Shown piece after piece: positions 24,190 through 32,642 of a stretch of DNA of 64,000 nt. This stretch comes from CAVORB01 sp964395315 (GTDB lineage Bacteria; Pseudomonadota; Gammaproteobacteria; Chromatiales; Chromatiaceae). Location of the stretch: the NCBI GenBank assembly GCA_964395315.1, contig CAYNBI010000003.1, positions 1-64,000 of the forward strand, read 5' to 3'. Numbering within the stretch: the stretch's first letter is position 1; every line of letters begins with the position of its first letter. The notes beneath the pieces are model-generated. The model was not told the origin of the DNA, searched no databases, and worked only from the letters and a program-made list of their open reading frames with translations. Made by a program: the position numbers and the translations under genes.

Positions 24190-25410
24190 ATGCCCATGAC
24201 CACCTCCTCCTGCAGGCCATCCCTATCCACGTCAGCGGCGGCCCTCATCGCCCTCTCCGCTGTCTTTTTGCTTTCTGCTTGCGCCCAGCTTCAGCCGCCC
24301 AAACCCCCGGCGGAGGCGCCCAAGGTGGCCCAGAAGCCACCGCCAGTCCCGCCCCCTCCCGAATCGGCGGCGCTCTACCAGTGGTACGGCGATGGCCGCA
24401 CCGTGTCCCACATCGAGATCGACGTCGACAAGCAAAAGGCGGTTTTCTACGACGGCCCGCATCAGATCGGCTGGGCCATGGTCGCCTCGGGGATACGCTC
24501 CTACCCTACGCCCACCGGCCGGTTCGCGGTGACCGAGAAGATCGTCGAGAAGCGCTCCAACCTCTACGGCAAGATCTACAACAGCAAGGGGAAGCTGGTC
24601 CGGCGCAACGCGGAAATGGGCGTGCACCCGATTCCGGCAGGCGGTCGGTTCGAGGGGGCGAAGATGCCCTATTTCATGCGCCTGACCAACGACGGCATCG
24701 GCCTGCATGCCGGCCCGATTCCAAAGCCCGGCCGGCCCGCGTCCCACGGCTGCATACGCATGCCATACGAGATGGCGCCTGTCCTGTACCAGCACGTGAG
24801 CATCGGCACACCGGTCAGCATCGTCGGCAGCGGACCGAGCTACGAGCGCTACCTGGCGGCTCAGCGCGCAAAGGCTAAGAAACGGGCGCCCGCAGCCGCT
24901 GCGGAGACGACCGTCGCCGCAACGGCACGGCCAGAGGGCGCGCCCGCGACCGCGGAGTCGGAAACTCCGACCACTGCAACACCGGTCACCGCCCAAAGCG
25001 AGACAGGTCCGAGCACCGCGCCGACGGTGAACGACGGCCCGCCGGAGCCCGCGACGGAACAGGCGTCCAGCACCTCGTCGGATGCCGACTCAGGCGCGAT
25101 ACCCGCGCCGCCCGCCGCCACCGACACGACAGTCGAACCCGCGCCAGCGCCCCGCATCAGCGAGTCTCCCGACAACGCGCCGGCACCAGGCAACACCCCT
25201 ACGCCGGCGGATACGGTCACGAGCCAGTCCGAACCCATCGGGCAAGAGTCCACCGTGCCGGCGGCTCGCACTCCCCCGGATACTCTCGGCGCACCAAGCA
25301 CGCAGCCGACCTCCGAAGCGGGAATGGCTGGCGCGACCAGCGTCGGGACTGGGGCTGCGGCATCTCCGCCTGCGGCCCCGCACGGGACCAGTACTCGGGA
25401 CGAAGGCTAG
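24190..25410 (+). CDS. L,D-transpeptidase (YkuD) lipoprotein with long disordered tail
   Basis: Periplasmic lipoprotein of the YkuD family, forming 3-3 cross-links or attaching proteins to peptidoglycan. The start MPMTTSSCRPSLSTSAAALI is followed by the lipobox LLSAC, so it should be lipidated. After a Pro-rich linker the catalytic domain runs to about residue 215, with GLHAGPIPKPGRPASHGCIR containing the conserved His and the HGC nucleophile. The remaining 190 or so residues are Pro, Thr, Ser, Ala and Glu-rich low complexity, probably disordered. Starts at 24190 or 24196; the frame is open from 24094 but that part has no signal. The formate dehydrogenase genes end 144 bases upstream. Confidence 0.88.
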   Translation: MPMTTSSCRPSLSTSAAALIALSAVFLLSACAQLQPPKPPAEAPKVAQKPPPVPPPPESAALYQWYGDGRTVSHIEIDVDKQKAVFYDGPHQIGWAMVASGIRSYPTPTGRFAVTEKIVEKRSNLYGKIYNSKGKLVRRNAEMGVHPIPAGGRFEGAKMPYFMRLTNDGIGLHAGPIPKPGRPASHGCIRMPYEMAPVLYQHVSIGTPVSIVGSGPSYERYLAAQRAKAKKRAPAAAAETTVAATARPEGAPATAESETPTTATPVTAQSETGPSTAPTVNDGPPEPATEQASSTSSDADSGAIPAPPAATDTTVEPAPAPRISESPDNAPAPGNTPTPADTVTSQSEPIGQESTVPAARTPPDTLGAPSTQPTSEAGMAGATSVGTGAAASPPAAPHGTSTRDEG

Positions 25411-25454
25411 CCTGAGCGTGGACGCCGCAAGGCGGGGGACCGCCGATAGAGGCG

Positions 25455-26768
25455 TTACGGCTGGCTCTCCCCGGATGCGCTGACGGGAAACAGGCTGGTA
25501 CCGGCTGAGAGCGAACGCACCCAGGGCTTCAACTCCACGAGTTCCGGCGCCAGGTCCTCCACAGCGCCCCGGCCTTCCTCCCTGGTCGCGAAGTTTCCGA
25601 GAAAAACGGAATACCAAGTCTGCCCCGCGCTATCCGAGAGCATGTAGCGGGCGTCATCGACGATGCCGTATCGCTCGGCGAAGGGCCGCACGCTGGACTC
25701 GCTGCGAAAGCTGATGAGCTGGATAGCGAAGCGCTCGTTCTCCAGGACCGCGACGTCAGGCCGGGCATCGGGGGTTGACGTTTCCTCCTCTGCTGCCAGC
25801 GGGGACGCATTCGGATCCATGGCCTCGCTCTGGGAAGCGTCCTGCGGTTGCTGCTGCCTTGTCGCGCCGACCGTGGCGGCTGGTTCGTCCGCCGACAGGG
25901 TCGACTCCTGCCCGTCGCTCTCTGGCGCGGATGCCACGGCCTCTGCCTCCGAGGCCTGATCGGGCACCCCGGACGCCCCAGTTTGATCCGACGAAGCATC
26001 GGCGTCGGGTGCTTGCTCCCCCGGCGGAACCTGATCGCCTGGCGAGTCTGGCTCAGTTTCCGGCGCCGGCGGAGTCGTGACCTCCGGCGCGGGTTGCGAG
26101 GGCGCCCCGCTTCCCGGCCGGGCACCGTCCTCCCCTTCACCACCAAGGCTCCCAGCTTCCTGGGCCGGAGACGGAAGCTGAGATGGCTCGGCGGATGCTT
26201 CTACGGCCGAGCCGCCGCCTGGAACTGGCGACACGGGCGGGGATGCCGACCCCGGTTCGGGGACGATGCGACCGCCCTGAATCCCAGCGTCTGCGGTGGC
26301 GGCCTGCGGCGCTTCGGCGCGCGTATCGCCTCCCCAACCGAAGCGGAGGGCCAGGAACAAGGTGACGATCAGCAGGCCGAGAACGACCTGACCGATCGCG
26401 ACGCTCCGCTGGATACGACCCTGCGCAACCTCGGCCTTTTCTCGCGCCACTTGCTGCAGCCGTCGCAACTCGTCCTGGAGCCCGCCGAGCTCGTCCTCCA
26501 GGATGTCCAGACGCACGTCGATGCTGCCCGTGAAGCGGCGCACCGTGTCCTCCCACACGGTCTTCACCTCCGGCGTAATTTCCTCGCCGGACGCATCCAC
26601 CTGGCCCTGGCGCTCGTCCGGTGGACGAGACTCGGGCTCCCGACGCAGGGCGAGCAAGACGTCGCTGAAACGTTGTTCGAGCTCCGCCAAGCGCGCAGAA
26701 GGGTTGGTCTGATCGGCGGAAACCGCGTGGTCTCCGCCTGCCTCGGTGTTGCCGGACTCAGGGTTCAC
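25455..26768 (-). CDS. SPOR-domain membrane protein with coiled coil and long linker
   Basis: 437-residue bitopic protein. The first 120 residues are cytoplasmic and rich in charged heptads (DILEDELGGLQDELRRLQQV), a probable coiled coil. Residues about 127-148 are a transmembrane helix (VVLGLLIVTLFLALRFGW). A long Pro/Ser/Glu/Ala-rich linker follows, and residues about 340-430 form a SPOR domain (FAIQLISFRSESSVRPFAER and YSVFLGNFATREEG), which binds denuded glycan at the division site. It converges with the L,D-transpeptidase gene, both with similarly disordered segments. Overall a divisome or septal cell-wall role is likely, not shown. Confidence 0.85.
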   Translation of the reverse strand: MNPESGNTEAGGDHAVSADQTNPSARLAELEQRFSDVLLALRREPESRPPDERQGQVDASGEEITPEVKTVWEDTVRRFTGSIDVRLDILEDELGGLQDELRRLQQVAREKAEVAQGRIQRSVAIGQVVLGLLIVTLFLALRFGWGGDTRAEAPQAATADAGIQGGRIVPEPGSASPPVSPVPGGGSAVEASAEPSQLPSPAQEAGSLGGEGEDGARPGSGAPSQPAPEVTTPPAPETEPDSPGDQVPPGEQAPDADASSDQTGASGVPDQASEAEAVASAPESDGQESTLSADEPAATVGATRQQQPQDASQSEAMDPNASPLAAEEETSTPDARPDVAVLENERFAIQLISFRSESSVRPFAERYGIVDDARYMLSDSAGQTWYSVFLGNFATREEGRGAVEDLAPELVELKPWVRSLSAGTSLFPVSASGESQP

Positions 26769-26915
26769 TTCACAGGTCCATCGCGTTGCAGTTGGCCGAT
26801 CATAGTAGCGCCGCTCGGGGGTGTGAGAAAGGCCACGCCTGAACCGCGCGGAGCGGCGCTAGACCGCGAGACCGCCGCAATCGATCCCGAGCGACGCCGC
26901 TGTGAGCCCGATGGT

Positions 26916-26924
26916 TGCTATACT
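26916..26924 (+). promoter_or_regulatory. extended -10 promoter of queD
   Basis: TGcTATACT is a strong extended -10 element (TGn then TATACT, 26919-26924). A weak -35-like hexamer may lie near 26896. The transcript should start in or next to the palindrome at 26925-26946. This is the only good promoter candidate in the 191-base gap between the SPOR gene and queD. Confidence 0.6.
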
Positions 26925-26946
26925 GCGAACGCCGATCGGCGTTCGC
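26925..26946 (+). promoter_or_regulatory. perfect 22-base palindrome at the predicted queD transcription start
   Basis: GCGAACGCCGA/TCGGCGTTCGC, a perfect inverted repeat with no spacer, directly abuts the -10 box and ends 13 bases before the ATG at 26960. This position suits a repressor operator or a hairpin covering the ribosome site. No preQ1 riboswitch pattern was seen. Confidence 0.55.
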
Positions 26947-26959
26947 GCTTGAACCTGCC

Positions 26960-27385
26960 ATGACCGCGGAAGGCACCGATTTGTACAGCGTCACCAAAGA
27001 GATCCATTTCTGCTACGGCCACCGATTGCTGAACCACCGGGGTAAGTGCCGGCACCTGCACGGCCACAACGCGCGCGCGGTGATCCGGTTGGAGAGCGAG
27101 TCTCTCGACCCTTTGGGCATGGTGGTCGACTTCAGCGACATCGGCGACTACGTCAAGGCTTGGCTCGACGCGGAGATCGACCACAACATGCTTCTGAGCC
27201 GCGAAGACCCGGCCCTGCCTCTGCTAGAAAGGGCGGGCGAGCGCGTATACGTCACGGAGGAAAACCCCACCGCCGAGCACATCGCCCGCCTCATCTACGA
27301 ATACGTGGAGAAGGGCGGCTATCCCGTGGTGGAAGTCGCCATCTACGAGACCGAATCCGCCTTCGCGAGCTACCGACGACCCTGA
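26960..27385 (+). CDS. queD: 6-carboxy-5,6,7,8-tetrahydropterin synthase (QueD/PTPS family)
   Basis: Zinc enzyme of the queuosine pathway, converting 7,8-dihydroneopterin triphosphate to 6-carboxy-tetrahydropterin, or a related PTPS. Zn ligands are H21 (CYGHRL) and H33 and H35 (RHLHGHN); C30 (GKCR) is the catalytic cysteine position of the QueD form. IYETESAFASY contains the conserved Glu. The 141-residue length is normal. The frame starts at 26915, but the ATG at 26960 follows the palindrome and begins the family. Other queuosine genes are not in this window. A small membrane protein gene follows. Confidence 0.87.
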   Translation: MTAEGTDLYSVTKEIHFCYGHRLLNHRGKCRHLHGHNARAVIRLESESLDPLGMVVDFSDIGDYVKAWLDAEIDHNMLLSREDPALPLLERAGERVYVTEENPTAEHIARLIYEYVEKGGYPVVEVAIYETESAFASYRRP

Positions 27386-27475
27386 ACATGCGGTCTCGGC
27401 TCCGTCCCACGGGCGACGTCTCCGCGCCGGGGACCTGAAGGACCGGAGATTCCAGCGATACCGAAGGAGAAATCC

Positions 27476-27583
27476 ATGCCACTGAACCTACCCGTCGACG
27501 TCTGGATCATGCTCGCCGGAGCGGGCGTGCTCTTCGCCCTCGCGCTGCTCGTCATCTTCGTCGCGTATCGCCTCCTGCGCTGA
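27476..27583 (+). CDS. 35-residue single-span membrane protein
   Basis: Very short gene missed by a 60-codon cut-off. The ATG at 27476 has a near-perfect ribosome site, AAGGAGA at 27464-27470, 5 bases upstream. The product is MPLNLPVDVWIM followed by a long hydrophobic helix (LAGAGVLFALALLVIFVAYR) and a short LLR tail: a single transmembrane span with a basic C-terminus. It lies 90 bases after queD on the same strand. No family recognised. Tiny proteins of this kind often modulate membrane transporters or respiratory complexes; AmtB is next but on the other strand. Confidence 0.6.
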   Translation: MPLNLPVDVWIMLAGAGVLFALALLVIFVAYRLLR

Positions 27584-27653
27584 CCTCCGGCGCTTCGGAA
27601 CGAACCGAATCGAAGAATCGCCGCGTCCCCCGCCCCGGCGGATTCGTGGGCCG

Positions 27654-28859
27654 CTACACCTCACCCCGATTGTAGTCGGGTTGTGCCGTGATCTTGTGAA
27701 CCGCGAGATCGGCGCCCAAATACTCGTCTTCCTCGGAAAGGCGGAGACCCATCGTGACCTTGACCGCGCCGTACACGACCCCGCCCCCGACCAGGGCGAC
27801 GGCCACCCCAGCAAGCGTTCCGGCCACTTGCCCCACAAAGGTCACGCCGCCGAGACCGCCCAGGGCCTCGAGTCCGAAGATGCCTGCGGCGATTCCGCCC
27901 CAGACCCCGCACAGGCCGTGCAGGGGCCAGACACCGAGTACGTCGTCGATCTTCCACTTGTTCTGGGTTAGCGTGAAGGTAAACACGAACAGCGCCCCTG
28001 CAACGCCGCCGACGGCCAGAGAGCCGAGCGGATGCATGATGTCGGAACCGGCGCACACCGCAACCAGCCCCGCGAGTGGCCCGTTGTGCAGGAAGCCCGG
28101 GTCGTTCCTGCCGGCGACGAGCGCGGCGAGGATGCCGCCTACCATGGCCATGAGCGAGTTCACGGCCACCAGGCCGCTCACCGCTTCGACCGTCTGGGCG
28201 GACATGACGTTGAAACCAAACCAGCCGACGGTCAGCGTCCAGGCCCCCAGGGACAGGAAGGGGATGGACGACGGCGGGTGCGAGGTCATGGCACCGTCCT
28301 TGCGGTAGCGTCCCTGCCGGGGTCCCAGCAGCAGGACGGCCGCCAAGGCAATCCAGCCTCCCACCGCATGGACTACCACCGAACCGGCGAAGTCATGGAA
28401 CGGGGCGCCAAAGCTTGACTCGATCCAGGACTGGAAGCCGAGGTTTCCGTTCCAGATCATGCCCTCGAAGAAGGGATACACCAGACTAACCAGCAGCAGC
28501 GACGCCAGCAGTTGGGGATAGAAGGCCGCCCGCTCCGCGATACCACCGGAAATGATGGCGGGAATGGCGGCGGCGAAGGTGAGAAGGAAGAAAAACTTGA
28601 CCAGCTCATAGCCGTTCCGGTCGGTGAGCGTGTCAGCGGCGGAAAAGAAATCGATGCCGTAAGCGATGCTGTATCCGACAAAGAAATAGGCGATCGTGGA
28701 CACCGCGAAGTCGCTCATGATCTTGACCAGGGCGTTGACCTGGTTCTTGGCCCGCACGGTGCCGACCTCGAGAAAGGCGAAGCCGGCATGCATGGCGAGC
28801 ACCATGACGGCACCAATGAGAATGAAAAGGACGTCTGTGCCTGCCTGCAGGGTTTCCAT
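27654..28859 (-). CDS. amtB: ammonium transporter AmtB
   Basis: Eleven-helix ammonium/ammonia channel of the Amt/MEP/Rh family in the inner membrane. Family sequences are AGFAFLEVGTVRAKNQVNALVKI, the DFAGSVVVHAVGGW region with the pore His, GWFGFNVMS, and DDVLGVWPLHGLCGVWGG with the second His. Length is 401 residues from ATG 28859, preceded by AGAGGA. The frame is open to 29015, but that part is out of family. The usual partner glnK (PII) is not adjacent. The leader carries a sigma54-type promoter and two NtrC-type sites, implying nitrogen control. Confidence 0.93.
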   Translation of the reverse strand: METLQAGTDVLFILIGAVMVLAMHAGFAFLEVGTVRAKNQVNALVKIMSDFAVSTIAYFFVGYSIAYGIDFFSAADTLTDRNGYELVKFFFLLTFAAAIPAIISGGIAERAAFYPQLLASLLLVSLVYPFFEGMIWNGNLGFQSWIESSFGAPFHDFAGSVVVHAVGGWIALAAVLLLGPRQGRYRKDGAMTSHPPSSIPFLSLGAWTLTVGWFGFNVMSAQTVEAVSGLVAVNSLMAMVGGILAALVAGRNDPGFLHNGPLAGLVAVCAGSDIMHPLGSLAVGGVAGALFVFTFTLTQNKWKIDDVLGVWPLHGLCGVWGGIAAGIFGLEALGGLGGVTFVGQVAGTLAGVAVALVGGGVVYGAVKVTMGLRLSEEDEYLGADLAVHKITAQPDYNRGEV

Positions 28860-28896
28860 CTTGTTTTCCTCTTGACCAAGAACGGGCCAAGTGCAG

Positions 28897-28911
28897 GCAG
28901 AAATCGTGCCG
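28897..28911 (-). promoter_or_regulatory. sigma54 (-24/-12) promoter of amtB
   Basis: On the minus strand CGGCACGATTTCTGC has the invariant GG and GC dinucleotides separated by exactly 10 bases and matches the consensus TGGCACG-N4-TTGC except at the first T and the T before TGC. The predicted start is near 28886, leaving a leader of about 27 bases that contains the ribosome site. Confidence 0.75.
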
Positions 28912-28997
28912 TCCTGTAACACATGCGCGGGATGCCCGCCGACACGCACTGAAATGGGGAATCGGGCGGGAAACCGACTACATGCAGGGCATGGGCG

Positions 28998-29014
28998 TGC
29001 CCCCCAGCGGTGCA
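28998..29014 (-). promoter_or_regulatory. NtrC-type binding site 2 (upstream of amtB)
   Basis: TGCCCC-N5-GGTGCA, one mismatch to the dyad TGCACY-N5-RGTGCA. It lies about 90 bases upstream of the sigma54 element, and its centre is 30 bases from the second site, three helical turns. Confidence 0.65.
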
Positions 29015-29027
29015 TCCCACCGCGGAC

Positions 29028-29044
29028 CGCACCGAACCGGTGCA
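29028..29044 (-). promoter_or_regulatory. NtrC-type binding site 1 (upstream of amtB)
   Basis: CGCACC-N5-GGTGCA, one mismatch to TGCACY-N5-RGTGCA. It is 17 bases beyond the stop of the pqiC-type gene. Together with the site at 28998-29014 it forms a two-site enhancer of the glnA type, roughly -120 and -150 from the predicted start. Confidence 0.7.
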
Positions 29045-29060
29045 GGCCTTCGCGGGGAGA

Positions 29061-29690
29061 TCAGATATCCGCCGGGAGCGGTTGGGTCTTCGGCAGTCGC
29101 CGTAACTCATCGGCGAGGTCGCGGCTGAAGGCGCCGACGGTCTCGCTCAACGCGGCGATCATGGCCTCACGCTCCGCTCCGGTCGCTTGTCGACGATAGG
29201 CGGTCTTCCGCACCACGAGTGCCTGCTCCGTGTAGGGATCCAGCACCGACCAGCGCACCCGCAGTACCGCCTCTCCCGTCGCCGTGCCCTCGAAGCTCAA
29301 CACGTCCGCGATAACCCGGAAGTCCAGGGGGAAGCGCACATCCGCTGGATATACCTGGATCCGGCTCGTCCCCAAGAGGCGCGAAAGATTCTCACCCAGT
29401 ACCCGCAGGAAATCGTCCTCCAAGGATCCTCCCCATCGATGCAGCTCGTCCACCTCGAGACGATTGGAGCCGGCGCGCGAAACGATCTGCGGCCGTTCCA
29501 GGAACTCAGGGAATTCCACCGGTCCGAGACCGACCGCGAGACCACGGTCGCTCAGGGTCGACTGCCCCCCCGCCGCCGCATCGAGGATGGGAGTAAGGGT
29601 GTAGAAGGTCGAGGGCGGTGTCGTCGCACACCCCGCGGCCAACAAGGCGACCGACAGAATGCTCGCGGCAAAAAGGATACGGTGATTCAT
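29061..29690 (-). CDS. pqiC: PqiC-family lipoprotein (ABC-type transport auxiliary)
   Basis: Outer membrane or periplasmic lipoprotein that completes the PqiABC lipid-transport bridge. A lipobox (LLAAGC at Cys20 or so) ends the signal peptide. The sequence then runs PPSTFYTLTP, LGPVEFPEFLERPQIV, and RWGGSLEDDFLRVLGENLSRLL, all typical of PqiC/YmbA. At 209 residues it is full length. Its ATG overlaps the pqiB stop by 4 bases. It ends the operon, and the NtrC site of amtB lies just beyond. Confidence 0.85.
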   Translation of the reverse strand: MNHRILFAASILSVALLAAGCATTPPSTFYTLTPILDAAAGGQSTLSDRGLAVGLGPVEFPEFLERPQIVSRAGSNRLEVDELHRWGGSLEDDFLRVLGENLSRLLGTSRIQVYPADVRFPLDFRVIADVLSFEGTATGEAVLRVRWSVLDPYTEQALVVRKTAYRRQATGAEREAMIAALSETVGAFSRDLADELRRLPKTQPLPADI

Positions 29691-31357
29691 CGCAAATTCC
29701 CCTTCCCCTTCAACAGCGCTTCCGGATGGCGCTCCAGATAGTCCGCCATGCCACGAATGGAGCGCGCGGCGGCGGACAGCTCCCGCAGCAGCCGCCTGAG
29801 CTCGACATACAGCACAGAATCCTGCGACACGACGCCCTCCGCCGCCTTCAGCGTGGACCGCGTCTGATGCAGGGCCGCGTTCAGCCCGGGGATCACGTCC
29901 TGGTCGATACCCTTGGCGGTCTCTCCGATCTGCTTCAACGCCGTCTGCAGCTCCGTGACCGAGCTTTGCAGCGCTTCCGAGGTGGTGATGGCCTTGGCGC
30001 CCTTGATGGTATCGCGCAGATCGTCGCCGATCTCCTCCAACGGCAGCCCCTGGAGCGTGTCCAGGAGCTGGCTCGCCTTGGTGGCTATGGCGTCCAGGGG
30101 CGCTGCCAAGGTTGGGATCACCCGATAGTCACCCTGCGTGGTGATGGTGGCCGGGGGCGCATCGGGATGCAGGTCGAGGTCGACGTAGAGCTGGCCAGTC
30201 AACAGGCTACCCGTCTTCAGCTGGCCGCGCAGCCCCTGCTCGACCAGGCGCGCAACCACGTCCTGCTTCGCGAGCACCTCGGGGTCGCCCACAACGCCGA
30301 TGCGGTCGGGCTCGAACTCGATCAGCACCGGGATGTAGAACTCGAACTCATCGACGTTGAACTTCAGCTGCACGTCCAGGACCTGCCCGATCTTGATACC
30401 GTGGAGCATCACCGGCGCGCCGACACTGAGCCCGCGCACCGACCCTTCGAAGTGCATCAGATAGCGCTGCTTATCCAGGTAGATCTTCTCGTGGGCCTCG
30501 TCGCGGCTGCCATAGAGCGGGAAGTACTGAGCATTCGGTGCCGCCTCGCCACGCTCTTCAAGCGAGTCCGGGGTGTCGAACGCGACCCCCCCGATCAGCA
30601 CTGAAAGAAGGGATTGGGTGTCAACCTGGATGCCCTCGGCAGTGAGTTGGAAATCCAGGCCGCTCGCGTTCCAGAACCGGGTGTTGGTAAGCACCAGACG
30701 ATCGTTGGGCGCGCCAATGAAGACCTCTATGCTGACCGCCTGGCCATCGACGTCCAACTCGTAGCCAACCACCTGCCCGACTTGGATGCTGCGATAGTAC
30801 ACGGGTGAGCCGACGTTGAGCGAACCCAGGCTCTGGGAGCGCAGGACGAACTTCTTTCCGGGCTCGGAGGTGGTAAACAGGGGTGGATCTTCCAGGCCGA
30901 CGAACTGGCGTCGCGGTCTTCCTTCGGTCACGGGGTCGATGGCGATATAGGCCCCGGAGAGCAGGGTTTCGAGACCGGAAACCCGGCTCGCGGTCACCCG
31001 TGGCCGCTCGACCCAGAAGCGGGTGCCGTCGGTCAGGTAGGTCTCGGCCCCGAGAACCAGCTCAGCCGTGACCAGGACGCTCTGCAGATCCTTGCCCACC
31101 ATGATCTCGGTGACCGAGCCGATCTCCACATCCTTGAACCTGACCTTGGTCTTCCCCGCCTGCAGGCCCGCCGCCGTCTTGAATTGAATCTGGACGGTCG
31201 GGCCCCTTTCGGAATAGGTCTTATAGGCCAGCCAGCCGCCGATCAGCAGGGCAACGAGGGGAATCAGCCAGACGATGGATAGCCGGCTCTTGGTTGCAAC
31301 CAGCGCCTCCGGAAGGGCGTCAGAGGGCGGCGCGTCAGGGCCGTTCGTCTCTGTCAT
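29687..31357 (-). CDS. pqiB: PqiB-like MCE (MlaD) domain protein
   Basis: Membrane-anchored periplasmic protein with three MCE domains, which in E. coli forms a syringe-like hexamer for lipid traffic between inner and outer membrane. An N-terminal transmembrane segment (WLIPLVALLIGGWLAYKTYS) is followed by repeats of the MCE signature: TKVRFKDVEIGSVTEI, GSPVYYRSIQVGQVVGYE and GAPVMLHGIKIGQVLDVQ. A coiled-coil tail (about residues 430-540) fits the needle. Length is 556 residues. The start overlaps the pqiA end by 23 bases. Confidence 0.92.
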   Translation of the reverse strand: MTETNGPDAPPSDALPEALVATKSRLSIVWLIPLVALLIGGWLAYKTYSERGPTVQIQFKTAAGLQAGKTKVRFKDVEIGSVTEIMVGKDLQSVLVTAELVLGAETYLTDGTRFWVERPRVTASRVSGLETLLSGAYIAIDPVTEGRPRRQFVGLEDPPLFTTSEPGKKFVLRSQSLGSLNVGSPVYYRSIQVGQVVGYELDVDGQAVSIEVFIGAPNDRLVLTNTRFWNASGLDFQLTAEGIQVDTQSLLSVLIGGVAFDTPDSLEERGEAAPNAQYFPLYGSRDEAHEKIYLDKQRYLMHFEGSVRGLSVGAPVMLHGIKIGQVLDVQLKFNVDEFEFYIPVLIEFEPDRIGVVGDPEVLAKQDVVARLVEQGLRGQLKTGSLLTGQLYVDLDLHPDAPPATITTQGDYRVIPTLAAPLDAIATKASQLLDTLQGLPLEEIGDDLRDTIKGAKAITTSEALQSSVTELQTALKQIGETAKGIDQDVIPGLNAALHQTRSTLKAAEGVVSQDSVLYVELRRLLRELSAAARSIRGMADYLERHPEALLKGKGNLR

Positions 31358-32594
31358 GGTCTCGCTCCCAAACGTCCCACATCAACCGCGGATCGAAGCT
31401 CATGGCGGCGAACATCGTGAGCACCACCACCGCCGCGAAGAAGACCGCGCCCGCCTCGGCCTCGATAGTGGCCAGATTGCCCAGATGCACCAGGGCCACC
31501 AGGATAGTTACTACGTAGATATCCACCATGGACCAGCGCCCCACGGCCTCGGTGATCCGATAGAGGCGGGTGCGATCCCGCGGCCGCCAAGCCGACCGCA
31601 GTTGCACCGAGATCAGCAGGAACACCAGAATCACCAGCTTGAGCAAGGGCACCAAGACGCTGGCGACGAACACCACGAGTGCTAACGGCCACATGCCGTG
31701 GCCAAGGAGGAAGATTACGCCGCTGATGATGGTATCCGACTGGACCTGCCCGAGAGAAGTCACGCTCATGATCGGCAGCAGATTGGCCGGGATGTAGCAG
31801 ATCACGGCGGCGATCACCAGCGCCCAGGTACGCTGCAGGCTGGCTGGCTTGCGGTGGTGCAGCACCTCGCCGCACCGGGGACAGTGGCGATGACCATGAT
31901 CGAGCCGGGCGGCCTGCTCGGGGATCACCAGCTCACAGACGTGACAGGAGAGAACGCCCTCCCCCGCTCGCGGTGGCCGGCGCACCCCGTCGGGTACGGG
32001 CACCCGGGACCAGACGATATCCGGATCCAGGGCAGCCTGCGCCGCCGCGAGGACGAAGATGAGCGCCCCGAAAGCGAACAGCGACGTACCTGGGATGATG
32101 GTCGCCATGTCCGAGAGCTTCACTACCGAGACCAGGATTCCAAGCATGAACACATCCATCATGCCCCACGGCGTCAGGGTCTCCACGTAGCGGAACAGGG
32201 TCGGAAAGCCCCGTGGCAGCCGGTTCAACCTGATCGGGATCAGTACGATCAGCAGCAGCGCGAGCTGTATCCCCGGTGCCAGTATGCTGGTGAAAAACAC
32301 GACGGCGGCCAGCTCCCACATGCCCTGACCGTAGAGGTCCTTGACCCCGGTGAAGAGGGTTGTCTCGGTGGTTTGCCCCTGCATCTGAAAGGACAGGAAC
32401 GGAAAGCTGTTGGCCACGATGAAGAGGACGATACCCGCCAGGGTCAGCGCCAGGGTGCGGTCGAGGCTATCCGGCCGATTCCGGTGCAGGGTGTGCCCGC
32501 AGCGCGCACAGCGGGCCGCGCCGCCCACCGGCAGCGGCGGGTTGCGCTGCAGCAGGTCACATTCCTGGCATTGGGTCAGTGCGTCCCGAGGCAT
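31335..32594 (-). CDS. pqiA: paraquat-inducible protein A-type membrane protein
   Basis: Inner-membrane protein with two repeated halves of the PqiA family, each a zinc-ribbon followed by four transmembrane segments. The first ribbon has CQEC and CARC, the second CHVC and CPRC. Segments such as NSFPFLSFQMQG and NLLPIMSVTSLG are diagnostic. The start is placed at ATG 32594; a GTG at 32618 is possible, with an AGAGGGG sequence too far upstream of it. Protein length 419. The partner PqiB and lipoprotein PqiC follow in the same operon, after TerC. Confidence 0.9.
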   Translation of the reverse strand: MPRDALTQCQECDLLQRNPPLPVGGAARCARCGHTLHRNRPDSLDRTLALTLAGIVLFIVANSFPFLSFQMQGQTTETTLFTGVKDLYGQGMWELAAVVFFTSILAPGIQLALLLIVLIPIRLNRLPRGFPTLFRYVETLTPWGMMDVFMLGILVSVVKLSDMATIIPGTSLFAFGALIFVLAAAQAALDPDIVWSRVPVPDGVRRPPRAGEGVLSCHVCELVIPEQAARLDHGHRHCPRCGEVLHHRKPASLQRTWALVIAAVICYIPANLLPIMSVTSLGQVQSDTIISGVIFLLGHGMWPLALVVFVASVLVPLLKLVILVFLLISVQLRSAWRPRDRTRLYRITEAVGRWSMVDIYVVTILVALVHLGNLATIEAEAGAVFFAAVVVLTMFAAMSFDPRLMWDVWERDHDRDERP

Positions 32595-32642
32595 GGATCG
32601 ACTGAGAACGAGGCCCACCGGAAAACGGCTCGGCCCCTCTCG

